Assembly (NCBI RefSeq): GCF_001949145.1 | Contig: NW_019091561.1 | Coordinates: forward strand, 484,113 to 548,112 | DNA: 64,000 bases | Direction: 5' to 3' | DNA from: Acanthaster planci | Lineage: Eukaryota; Echinodermata; Asteroidea; Valvatida; Acanthasteridae | In this document: positions 29,589 to 40,426 of the stretch, one piece after another | How positions within the stretch are numbered: the stretch's first letter is position 1 | Layout of the letters: each line of letters begins with the position of its first letter | Notes under the pieces: model-generated | What the model was told of the DNA's origin: nothing | The model's input: the letters and a program-made list of their open reading frames with translations, nothing else | Database searches by the model: none | Made by a program: the position numbers and the translations under genes

Positions 29589-32500
29589 CTACAAAAGAAA
29601 CACAGAAAAAAAAATGTGTTTTGTAGGAGATTATATATGTCTGAAAATGTTGCAGAAGTGTTGAAAAATACTCTGAAAAAGAACCCCTGTCCTTTACTCT
29701 GTTATAGCAAGTTGCAGGAACCAGACTAAACAGTTTGTTGTAACCAGGAATGTGTTATTGAGTATTATGAAAACAAAAAATACAATAGAATTCAATGAAT
29801 TGGGATTCACAAAATGTTTCTCTTTATGACTTTTTTACTGTAAAAAATGTTTATATTTAGATGTCTTTTATGAGCATGTATGCTGCTACTTCACGTTAAT
29901 TATTTATTTTGACTTCATGTCTGTTAACAAATTAATTAAAATCCTTTGTGTGATTTTGGTTGCTTTGTACTTTTCATAATCATATGTAGATGTAAACCTA
30001 ATGATGAAATTCTTTAGTTCAGCCTGCTTCACTCAACTTCTCAAGGCATAGGCCTACTAGTACTACGAGGGGTCTATGGTGTGCCTTATTTTTTTGCTAC
30101 AAAAAAGTAGATTTTGTCAGTAAGTAAATTTTCCACTCACTTTAATTAATTGGCCTAGAGTTACATTTAAGTTGTTAATCTTGTTGCAATAATGCTGAGA
30201 CAAAAGGGGAGTTAGGTATGGAATAAAAATACATTGACCGTTCTTACGTGTGCGAATGCCAGGAAGACATTCTTTTGTTCAAGCTACCTCCACTTTACAT
30301 GCATGAGAACGGCCTTCCCATTCCCTCGCGTTCCTCTACAACAAAAGACCTGTCATGGTCTGTGCACACAGTAAGATGTTGTGGCCCCCATGGTGGCCCA
30401 AAACCTTTGTGAAGAAAATGTGAAGTCCCCGAAACAAGAATGGCATACCATAGATAGGAAATGAAATTCTTAGTGAACTGCGGGGAATATTAAATGTCGG
30501 GCCAATATCCTGCTTAAGGCATTTCTTTTTAACTGTCTGAAGTAGAGTACTTAAGTACTGCATTCCACTAAGTAATACCTCGCTTCTTATTCACAAAAAG
30601 ATATACATTGTATAAAGTTTTGAGAGGGGTGTTTGTTATGGAGTAAAAACATCGTTCCAGCCTTTCTAGTTTGCGGATCGCACCATTATTTTCATTCGGT
30701 ATTTGGAGCATGCCTATACTGAACTTGAAGAAAAACACATTAGTGTTTATGGTGTTAGCACTCTTCACACTAGAATTAGGGGAAGGATTTTGAGCCCTGC
30801 CAATTGCATTGTCTTTTCATTCCGGGTTGTATCCCTCCCTATCCGAGCACATTATCACCTTCACAAATTTATTATACCATTTCAGATTTTTTTTTATTGA
30901 GATCTAGGCAAAACATTTCAGCCCCCAACTGGCTGTTGTTTTTAAAGATGTTTAATCTTTTTCAGGCACCTTGAACAAAAAAGAACATTTAATGCATTAA
31001 TGTAGCTCAACAACAGTGCATTTGTGGTTGTCCCAGTGTAAGCCGATATGCTACTATTGGCGACATACGACTTAAAAAAAAAAAGAAAAAGAGAGAACGG
31101 AGGGGAGATTGTTGCAATTTATCACTGTGTAATTATGAGAAATATATTCATTTGGCCTGTTCAGCAGAATATTTTATCTTCCAAAAAGATGAATGTTTTG
31201 TGGAAAAAGTTGTTTTATAAATTTTGAGGCCTGGAAAACGTCTTTGTCGTACGCTATTTGCCACAAATTAATGTCAAGAGAAGGAGGTGAAGGAACATTA
31301 TTTAATTCGTCCAGGGCTGTACAACAAAGCCTGGCTAGCGGCCAGGCATGGTCCAGGCAGCATGCATGAGGGGACTCAGGATTTCCCATGGTAATACTGT
31401 TTCTTGGCAACATTGGCGTTACTCTGGGACTGTGCAAGTATAACAATCCTACCAATGGCTGCTTTGCTTGCAAGGGAGCAACTTATTAATTGGCTGAGGA
31501 TGTACGATCGATATATCTGCCCTGCAAGTCTTCCTAGAAGTAGCTGCATCTTCAAAGATATGTGACCCAGATACAAATACTTAAAATGTACATTGTGTCA
31601 ACAAAAAAAGAGCTGTCAATCGCTCCTCAGCAGATTTATTTTCCTGCAGAGCTTTGGTGGATTTATTCTAGAATTTTTCATCATCTGGATTTGCCGAGCC
31701 ACTTAAAAATAATCATTTATTCCCAAGGCATTTTTTTGTGTATTGGCGTTTACGTCAGTTAAAAAAATCTTGATATTAAGTTTTAAAACAGCTGAATATT
31801 TTTGTTCAATGTTAAGACAAATCGAATCTTGGCAAGGGTACTGAAGGGTTCAAGCTAGACTGGGTAGCTCAAAGACTGAATTCTAGAGAGTTCCCGAAGT
31901 GTTTCGATTTTTGCAGCATCTTTTGAAAATAAAAATTAACCCAGGTTGTGTCAAATGAACTTTGTGAAACCTTCAACAGTTAGTTCCATTGAAATGTCTA
32001 GGAAAATCTCAAATTTTTTTACGTTAAAGTGATAATGGTAATGGAAAACTTTTCATCCAGAAATATCCAAAGCAGCTAGCAGTTTGGGGTGATAATTCAG
32101 ATGATGAATGCAAGTGGTCGGTTGTCTGCCTAATGTCAGTTCCTTTTTTTAAGTCGGTACATCAAAGGGTCAGCATGAGTGTAAGCAGGAGGAATAAAAT
32201 CTTAAACCAAACAGTTGACACATATTTAACTGACAGACTCAGGAACAGCTTGTGTGCATGTTCTTTGCATCTTTGTTGTGACGCTGCCAGTCTGGCATGG
32301 GCAGGAACGGACAATTTACATAACAATACCCTCTGAATCACTCTTGCAAGAAAACGGGCAGGAATGCATTCCAAAGTGCCCTTCGCAATGGGGGTGAAGG
32401 AGAGGGCGTGCAGAATGGAAAGGAACACGTGCAAACTGTCTCTGTATTTTTGATCCTGTCCCTTACTTACCATGGTAAAATGTTGTTTAAGCCTAGCCTC

Positions 32501-34130
32501 CAAGGCTATGCTTAGCATAACTTCAGCCCTAGGCCAAGCTTAATCTTCAAGGTGTTGTTAAAAAGGTGGGCCTATGCTGAAACTTTAGATGTGTATTTAG
32601 TTGAGCATGTTAAGCCGGGCCCTTTTTCTGTGATAACAGATCTCAGGCTAGCCTAGGCTGAGGCTTCTCAGCTTGAAGTTTATTCCTAGCCAAAACAGGC
32701 TATCTGCTTGACCTTGCACTATTCAGCACTTGGATTCCTTTATGATATTTCCCATGAAAACTACCAACTCCCGTTTTGCTTATTAAGAGTCCCATTGTGA
32801 AGCGCTGGACTTTGCTAAGAAAAGAAGAGAAGAAATATGTGCTCCTGTCGCTCAACCGAACATATTTATATTTTTATAGCAAAATTGGTATAAACTTATC
32901 TGGCAAATGTCCATCCAAATTGTTTCCAGCACTCGATATAATTGGTTCTGATTGTGAAATTATTCTTAATTGGTCAATAGGGTTCATTTGCATATACTGT
33001 ATATTCATGAAAGTTAAATTTCCCGCCAATTTTAATTGCATTAAATTTCGATTGCATTTTCAACAATTCAAAAAATGCTTTATACCAGCAACAGTGTCAA
33101 TCCTGTTAGGGCACTCTGCTTTTCTGAAATTCTCGCGACGTATCATGGGAGTTCCTCATTAACATAATGCGCATGTTCAAACTGAGTTCCCACGGGTGTC
33201 ATGTTACATGACTAATCGTGTGAAGATCTCAAAGTTCAGGAGTCAAAGGTCGTATTACCGGGTACTTAGAATGGCGAAGTTTTTGGTGGGTAGTTTGAAA
33301 GGGTACAAAATTGGTATTCAAATCTCAGGGCTTAAAGTTTCCCTGGTCATAGATTGTGATACCAGGTGCAAAATATGTGACATCTCACCAGGAGGTGAAA
33401 TGAGACTGATGTGCAGCATTGAGAAGAGTAGTATTGCCATGTTGAATTATCCCCACCATGAGTTCATACATGTACATTAATGTGATCAAAATATTCAGAA
33501 TTTCTTAGTAATTTGAATAGGGCATCAGATCTCCATAACCACATACTTGTTTGGATGAGTGCCGCCAAACCACTTGTCCCTTTGTTAGCAACATTTATAA
33601 TCTTAATAATATTAAGATTAATAAATTATGTTTACCATGGAAAACAAATACATGTAGCAATTGTTTTGTTGGTATTTATACAAGAGGCAACGCATTGGGT
33701 AAATTGAATTAGCAATCCTATCCAGTTTGGTGGATGAAGCAAGTAATAACACACTAGGAGATGAAAATTTAGGCAGATATGTGCATGGAGAATATTGAAC
33801 ATGGTTACCTTCCAAATGAAGTCATGAATATAAGTGGATCAACCAAAAAAAAAAACCCTCTGAGTAAACTGAATAAACCGATGTGCATGCTAAATCACAT
33901 GCCCTACATGTACGGGTGGGTACCACTCCCATGGCAAAATGTGCTTGACGTGTTACCAAAACAAAGGCCAATTTTCAGGATAGTGCTCAACACATCAATA
34001 CTCTGAGTACTTTATTGACCATTTGCTTTTATTCTGGTAAATGACACCTATGATACACTTCGCCATGGGAGGACACTATGTTTGTTAATACATGTATATG
34101 ACATCCACTATACATGTATGTCACAGGACA
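29589..34130. other. Intronic stretch without a supported gene
   Basis: AT-rich, with TACATGT motifs and a 27-bp palindrome around TTAATATTAA at about 33598-33624. Several short open frames show no recognisable motif. Confidence 0.45.
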
Positions 34131-34300
34131 AGTATCTTCTCGTAGTATATTTACTGAGCATTCCCTCTGAGACGGCTCATTCATTGGTGGGGCCGGTCTC
34201 GTGTCCTTAAGCTCTTCAAATGTTTCCCTTGCGCTATTCGAGACCTCATCATTGCTCACCTCAGTGAAACTGGCCTTTCTGCCTCTGGTTGGGAATAAGG
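34131..34300. repeat. Dispersed repeat, copy 2
   Basis: Same-orientation relative of 13549-13750, sharing CTGAGAC..CTCATTCATTGGTGG and AGCTCTTC..AAATGTTT blocks. Confidence 0.65.
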
Positions 34301-34559
34301 GAAGACACTCTGTGGACTTACAGTACCGTGTCCACAGGATGTTTCTCCTTCTCTGAAATAGAGGTATTTGAGGGGTTTAGGGTTATCGGTTGTTAAAGGA
34401 AGGGCCCTGAACTGTCAAGGAAACATTTTACAAAAATTCAGCTGAAAATTGTGATCCCAGTTCAAGAAAAATGAGTCTTTTTACCAAGTTTTCTTAACTG
34501 CATGAAAACAAAGGAGTGTCCACACCACATGTAGGTGTGTTGGGTTGGCCTTGGAATAT

Positions 34560-34900
34560 TCCTGTCAGCATGACAACTTGAGAAATACTTATGAAATTCA
34601 AATTTGGTTTGCGGATTACTATAGGTGATCCTAAAAGCCTGTTGAATTTGGGTCCGAAAAAAAGGTCAAAATCACAATGGCTAAAACAACAGAAATCTTG
34701 TCAGCACAACAGCTTGAGAAGTACTTTGCATATAAACTTCAAATTTGGTTTTAAGGAATGCTATTTATGCTGAGAAGCCTAGTGAATTTGGGAGCAAAAG
34801 GTCAAAGGTCAAGGTCACAACAGCTGTAACAACAGGAATCTTGTCAGTGTCAAAACTTTAGAAATACTTTGCGTGTGAACATCAAAAAATTGCTTGATTT
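34560..34900. repeat. Tandem repeat, about 150-bp unit, with AGGTCA motifs
   Basis: A unit beginning near CTTGTCAGCA...ACTTGAGAAATACTT, through TTCAAATTTGGTTT, to GTCAAAATCACAA... is present about 2.3 times. The second unit contains AGGTCAAAGGTCAAGGTCAC (34799-34818). Confidence 0.7.
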
Positions 34901-35219
34901 TTTATGCAAACTTCACTTTCAAAGTTTTCCATTTCCTTTGGCAATTTAGTGTTGTATAAGTATAATGGCAATAAACCATTAAGCAACCTTTCTTCAGAAA
35001 TGGTTTCAGGGGGCACATTTGAGGTTCCAAATTTGAATTTGGATGAAAAAGGGTGTAATTCATAGAATATAAATTTCTCCTTCCTACCACCTTCTTCCCC
35101 AATATCAGTCATACAGGTATAATTCTTAAACTTAAGTTTAAATGATGTAAACGTTTACATGAAAGTCAAAAGATTTGGCTGGCTTCCTTCAACAACTTTC
35201 TCATAAATTTCTCCTTCAG

Positions 35220-35337
35220 CATGGCAGAGCCATTTCATCGTGATGCTACGAGCATTCATACCATTCAGTTACTGAAGCACAACCGCCGCATCCGGACAAT
35301 AATTGCAGCTTCCCAGCAACAACAAGCAGAAAGCAAT
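35220..35337 (+). CDS. Host gene exon 3
   Basis: Acceptor TTTCTCCTTCAG|C and donor AGCAAT|GTAAGA. The first base completes the codon left by exon 2, then 39 codons follow (MAEPFHRDATSIHTIQLLKH..., ending with a glutamine run SQQQQAESN). It ends in phase 0. Basic helical stretch HNRRIRTIIAAS. Product not recognised. The intron before it would be 24.3 kb. Confidence 0.65.
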
Positions 35338-36562
35338 GTAAGATCCAGCTAATTGAAAATTTTGATTGCCCCCCCCCAAAAGTCAGTCCTTTACTAAAAA
35401 TGGTGTATTTAATTGTAGCAAATGGATTTACTTTATCTTATCTATTCGTATAAGACAAAATATTTATACCAACTGTATGACAGTGGCGTTCACATTATAA
35501 TGTGTAAGAAGACAGACACAGATGAAGTTGAAAATCTAAATAATAACAATATAGAGTGTTCCTGCTGTTGGTCCAAAGAATTTAACTCTAATCCTCTAGG
35601 CTGTATGTAAAATCATGGAGGAGATGGAGGGATTTGGGATTAAAGTGATTAAATATTAAATTTTGATTATTTAGATATTATGTAAAATGTTAAAAATACA
35701 AATAAAATGAACCATGGCCTCATGTAACATTCTGTTTGTAGCAAGTGGCAGAGTCAAATTTGGTCTTTAATTCATCTTGTGTGGGTCAAATCACATGGCC
35801 CCTCTGGTCGAAATCGGAAGTGGGCTTAATTAAAAGTGGTAATAGATATTGTACTCTTCAAAACATCTACTGAGCATCCTCTAGCAACAGGTTGAAAACC
35901 CTGAAAAATGAATTTTAAATAGATGTCTGAGCAAAATCTTTTAGAATCGCCTGAAAATAAGTGGATATGATGGTACAATTATTTACTAATTCAATACATG
36001 TAAAGTTTGGGGCCGATGACCTCATCAGACTGGAAGTTACCTTAAAAAGTCCTTTTATTCTTAAAAATTCGGTAAAAAATCAACTGTAAAAGATGTGAAT
36101 TGTCCTTTAGATGATAGCTATAACATTGGAGTCAACTCCATGAAGTGCATAGATGGTGTACTTCTTAACCCAGATGAAACCCCAACAACGAAAACCCCTT
36201 ACAATATTTGTGTACTCGAAAATCCCATTCGCATACTTTGCATTGGCTTCTGTGTGCATGGATGTGTAATATCTGCCTGTAACATAGGCATGCACAGTGC
36301 ATGAGGCATGTTCCAGGGTTGTTGATTTTTTGGTTTAAAAAAACAAATTTAAATCAGATTTTTTAAAATTTAAATCAAAGTTGTATTATTTAAATCAGAT
36401 TTTTATTATTATAAAAATTTGAGACAAGTTAGTGCAAATGTCTGTTCAAAAGCAAGCAAATTAGCTGCATGTTTAATAGTTTTCTTTTATTTATTTGATT
36501 TGTGACATAAACAAATTTAAACAAAATTCATATGACTTGGACCGGCCAGCCGACCCCGGCAA
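35338..36562. other. Intronic stretch without a supported gene
   Basis: AT-rich; 36320-36420 is a cluster of TTTAAATCAGATTTT repeats that continues after the SINE. Confidence 0.45.
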
Positions 36563-36735
36563 GCTCGGTGGTCGAGTGGTTAAGACATCTGCACTAGTAA
36601 GCAGGAGGTCGTGGGTTCGAGTCCCACCAGAGTAAGCTTTTGAGGGTTTTTTTCGCAAGCTCTCGGACAAGCACTGAGCATACAGTGCTTTTTAATATAC
36701 GTTGGGTAAGGGCAAACCCGTTATATACAATAAAC
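36563..36735 (+). mobile_element. tRNA-derived SINE
   Basis: 36563-36634 folds like a tRNA: B box GGTTCGAGTCC, A-box-like GTGGTCGAGTGGTTAAG, anticodon stem CTGC/GCAG around a CTAG loop, and a partly paired acceptor stem. The tRNA variable arm and CCA end are missing. An unrelated T-rich body runs to about 36735. It is inserted in an AT-rich repeat (TTTAAATCAG on both sides). Likely a SINE or tRNA pseudogene of Leu/Ser type. Confidence 0.6.
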
Positions 36736-37539
36736 AAATTTGGATTTAAATTAAGAAATTAAAATCAGTAATTTGATTAAATTCACAAACCACAATGTCT
36801 TAGCCTTGGTGAAAAGCATGCAGAATAACACCTACCAGTACATGTATCGGCAGAGAAGACACTTCCTTCCAGAGACAAGTACATGCGCATATACCATAAG
36901 TCCCCTTTTTACCTTATGATCATCGCCGGAATTTTTTTGCTGGTAATCTGCATCCTTAAAACATTGTACACTGCAGTATAGGAAGTTGAATATTCATGCC
37001 ATCAATGGTGCTTGGTATGACCTGAAAACAACATCCAATTTAATGCTTGCACAGTTTCTTGTATTAGGTTGTATTGCCTGTTAATGTGCTGCAGTCATTG
37101 CCCTTATCGAATGCTTTCTTCTGGAGTTATTTTGGGAATGAATATCCAAGTTGTTTATAAGATATTGTGTTTTATTTGAATCATTATTATTATGGCATTT
37201 ACGCAAAAAGGTATTTCATGAGATCTCTTGAGCACTCCTTGTGATGAAATAGGGTATTTTGTTTGTTATGAACTTAACTGTCAAGTGATGGTCAACATGT
37301 TGGCCAGTCTTAGCCAAATTCGTACCTGTACAAAGACTTTGAAACCTGATGTTTTGGAAAGACAAAATAAAATTACAAACATTGCATGGATAATGGAACA
37401 GCGTATCAAAGTAAAAAGTTTATTCAAGATGGCAAAAGTATATCTAATGTTAGAACTTTTTGTTCTCTATTTCCTGGTCATGGCGATAAGTTGTAGTTAA
37501 TTGCAAACAAAACACACAAGATATTGCAAGGAGACAGAA
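36736..37539. other. Intronic stretch without a supported gene
   Basis: No recognised coding or repeat structure. A 90-codon open frame at 37228-37500 + lacks any motif. Confidence 0.4.
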
Positions 37540-38100
37540 AATGGAACTGTAATTCACTATCTACTGCCAGGTGGTTTAGTATTCTTCACAAGCCCAGGGA
37601 ATATGTGCGTGGTTGAGGTGTTGGCATTGTCTATAGGAACACACTGATTGTCACTTGCAAGACTTCCCAGTCTAGAACTTATGAGCACCAAGAGTATATT
37701 CTTCGGACTGCCACAGTGAGTGTACTTTTTGTGCTAGTTTATTGTCCGCTGGATACCTCTGTCTTGTTATGTGGACAAATTTTATGACCATCTTGCAAAG
37801 ACAAAGGGCCATATTTTAGACGATTTTCCTTCCTCCATGTTTAGACGCAGTAGCAATTTCTACTACTATTGCATGTATGTCTGGTAAGCATGTACATGTA
37901 GTTGATGCTGGTGTTTCAGTACTCAAATTACATGTCGTCAGTACTGGTTTATCTGATCATTACCTTCTTTTATTTGAGTTACCTGTTACTATAGGAAGGA
38001 GGAAGAATGTTGAGTCAAAGATTAGTTTGAGAAATATTAAAGTAGTAGGGGTGGGTGAGTTTTGGACCAGCACGGATTTTACTCTGCCCAGACCAGAAGG
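37540..38100 (+). pseudogene. Non-LTR retrotransposon endonuclease fragment (CR1/L2-like)
   Basis: GIVYRNTLIV, SRTYEHQEYILRT, SVLFVLVYCPL and, after a decayed stretch, a GLSDHYLLLFELPV motif follow in order. These are the YR, strand-core and SDH motifs of APE-type LINE endonucleases. Stops and a shift lie between 37780 and 37870. No reverse transcriptase is attached. Confidence 0.65.
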
Positions 38101-38749
38101 GACTTCCCCAAACACCTGTGACCTTTGACCCCTTTTACGTGTGCACTCAAACATTCCCGTGACCCTTGGCCTCCCCGAGCCAAAGGTCTCACCCCCTGAC
38201 CTGGACCTCAGTTTGCCCGCAAAGCCCAAACAAAAAAGGGACTTTCCCCTAAACCTTGTAGGCCCCAAACAAAAAGGTGGAAAGTCCCCGGTTGTTAGCA
38301 GAAAGACTTGCCACACTTGGCATAGCAAGTTGGAATTCCTTGGCACACTTGCCATGCAGACAAACCTCACCGGAACAAGTAAGTGCTTGTCCTATAATTA
38401 ATGTGATTCTATTTATCCTTTACAACTGAAGAAAAACTTACATAAGGCACGCCGTTTTTTCCACCGCTTGAACAGGCAGTTGGAATAAGCCCCACCAGAA
38501 CAAGAGGGTGCTTGGCGTAGTGTTCAAGAAATACAAAATGAAACATTACTAACAACTAACTTTACGTTGTAATCACTGCGAGATAAGTCGCCTAAATTGT
38601 TTGTTTATTTCGGAAACTGCGTGTCGCTCCCAGGTAGTTCCTCCACTGGGACGACCGCCCCGACACCCGAGCCTCCCTTTCTGATACTACCTACGCAAGC
38701 AAACACGTGAACAATGCCACCCATTAGGCCCACATCCCGGGAAATGATT
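38101..38749. other. 3' region of the Ngaro element
   Basis: Contains a GGGACTTTCC...GGAAAGTCCC inverted repeat (about 38240-38288) and related CACC(A/G)GAACAAG...TGCTTG blocks at about 38368 and 38483. The latter may be part of the split direct repeats expected at the 3' end of a Ngaro element. Confidence 0.35.
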
Positions 38750-39313
38750 TTATTTTTCCAAGGCAGTAACGATGTAGTCTTCTAAGTTGGCTCTAAAATA
38801 CTTGTTGCCCATGTCAGATAAGTGGACGCCATCGTAATGATACAATGCAAACGCCGACCATCGGAACTGAGGGTGGTGCAGCACTGACACTTCCAGTCGA
38901 CTACCGAGCCCACCTATTGATCGCGCAGCGTTTCTTTTCCATTTTTGATGGATTAGTAGACCTAAAGTAACAGGCGTGGTAAAATATCTGACCAAACCAA
39001 CTGCGCCTCTGGGTAAAGTGTCGAGACACTCTTGCATAAAAAGTGCCAGCCTTTGTCGGAAACAGAAAAAATTGGTCTCGACCAACTCGTTAGTGCCTAA
39101 GTGGACGATTAGCATGGCCGGACGAGGCCATCTTGCTGCTAGTTCCGCCATTAATTTGGTTACGTCACCATATTTCGCTCCACCCAGGCCATTCCAGCGG
39201 ACGTCGTGCCTAGTCCGGAGTGTGGTCTGTGCTCGACTTATGATGGAATCTCCAAGTATCCAAACATCCCCTGTGAACAAAGGGGAGAGGAACCAGGAAT
39301 GTTCCGGTGCCAT
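38750..39313 (-). CDS. SGNH/GDSL-type hydrolase of the Ngaro element
   Basis: 187 codons. Block I GDSII is near residue 22, block II Gly in LGGAKYGD, block III LGTNEL near residue 72, and block V DGVHLSD near residue 160. All four SGNH catalytic blocks are therefore present, with Ser, Gly, Asn and the Asp-His pair intact. The family cleaves esters; in Ngaro elements its role is unproven. Starts at ATG 39313, about 180 bp after the recombinase stop. Confidence 0.8.
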   Translation of the reverse strand: MAPEHSWFLSPLFTGDVWILGDSIISRAQTTLRTRHDVRWNGLGGAKYGDVTKLMAELAARWPRPAMLIVHLGTNELVETNFFCFRQRLALFMQECLDTLPRGAVGLVRYFTTPVTLGLLIHQKWKRNAARSIGGLGSRLEVSVLHHPQFRWSAFALYHYDGVHLSDMGNKYFRANLEDYIVTALEK

Positions 39314-39494
39314 TGTTGCTGTTAAATATTAGTATTACTTGTAGTAGTTTATATATTTGTATATTCTTCTTATTATTTTTAATTTAGTTATTTATGTAAA
39401 TTATTTTTTTTTTAATTTATCCTTAATTATATCATCCAAAAGATGGACAGTTCCCTATGCTATGCACACAAGACCAGCAATTGTCTGTGGCTGA

Positions 39495-40415
39495 TTAAAC
39501 GTTGGGAAAATGACACGATATCAGCGGGCGAATATAATGCTGTGCGGCATCTGAACGCCAGCGGCCCATTGTCTTGATCTGCTCAAGGGGAAAACCCAGA
39601 GCGAATGCGGTTGACGCCGCTCCGATGTGAAAGGAGTGGGAGCGAAAGTGGGTGTCTGCAAGCCCTAAAAAACAAAGAATTTTTCTTAAAGTGGCATTAA
39701 ATTGATACTGTGTTAGTGGCTCGCCCCCGAAGTGGCAAAAGAACGCGCCGGGTGATGTGGGGCGAATCCATGAGAAGTTTGTCAGCGCGCGGACCGGGCA
39801 GACACGTTCATCAACTGAGCGCACCAAGCGAAGAACTTGAGGAGGGCCAGTTTGATTAGCTTTCGTGTGCTGGAGGGAAATGAACACTGCTGCATTGTCA
39901 TCATCTGCCTCCTGAATATGTACGTTGGACACATGGAGGAGTGATTGTTGGATGTTAGACTTGGCAACTGCAGCGAACTCGCTTATGCGCATAAACCCAA
40001 AGAATGCGCATAACATGGCAGCCCGGAAAAGCACAGCTTCATAGCTTGTGTGGCACACTTGCGGGAGTGCGTTAATGACATAGGTCAATAACGGTAAGGT
40101 CATTGGCCACCGTTCATCGCCACCCGGTTTATCCCGGCGACAACCTGTCAATAATTTCCCCACCAGAAAATCCCGCATGGGATCGAGCCAACCTTGAAGC
40201 TTATGAAAATAGCCCACCGCCGATACATAAGTAGCTATAGTTGACGCGGCAAAACGCTGGAGCGACAGCCATGCTATAAACTGCCGAACATCGTTACTTG
40301 AAACACATTTAGTTTCATTAGGTCGTTGGCCCATAAAGGAACAAAACGCACGCCAACCCGTCCGGTAAGTTTTGTGCGTGTTTGCCGTTGAAGCAGCCAC
40401 CAATAACCGATGCAT
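39495..40415 (-). CDS. Tyrosine recombinase (Ngaro YR)
   Basis: 306 codons. An N-terminal SAM-like core-binding region (TYRTGWRAFCSFM, STIATYVSAVGYFHKLQG) leads into the catalytic domain. Arg I is in FFGFMRISE, the second box is HSFHIGAAS, then MGRWRSDAAQHYIRP with the nucleophile Tyr. The second box is normally HSFRIGAA: here the catalytic second Arg is His, so strand cleavage should be impaired. It would integrate circular cDNA without a target duplication. Starts 12 bp beyond the RT/RNase H stop. Confidence 0.85.
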   Translation of the reverse strand: MHRLLVAASTANTHKTYRTGWRAFCSFMGQRPNETKCVSSNDVRQFIAWLSLQRFAASTIATYVSAVGYFHKLQGWLDPMRDFLVGKLLTGCRRDKPGGDERWPMTLPLLTYVINALPQVCHTSYEAVLFRAAMLCAFFGFMRISEFAAVAKSNIQQSLLHVSNVHIQEADDDNAAVFISLQHTKANQTGPPQVLRLVRSVDERVCPVRALTNFSWIRPTSPGAFFCHFGGEPLTQYQFNATLRKILCFLGLADTHFRSHSFHIGAASTAFALGFPLEQIKTMGRWRSDAAQHYIRPLISCHFPNV

Positions 40416-40426
40416 CTCGCCTTCTA

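Noticed and set aside
36563-36634. Functional tRNA-Leu gene
   Set aside because: Acceptor stem mispaired and variable arm absent; better explained as a SINE head.
37228-37500. 90-codon + strand frame ending in a hydrophobic stretch
   Set aside because: No motif, no splice-site support, AT-rich context.
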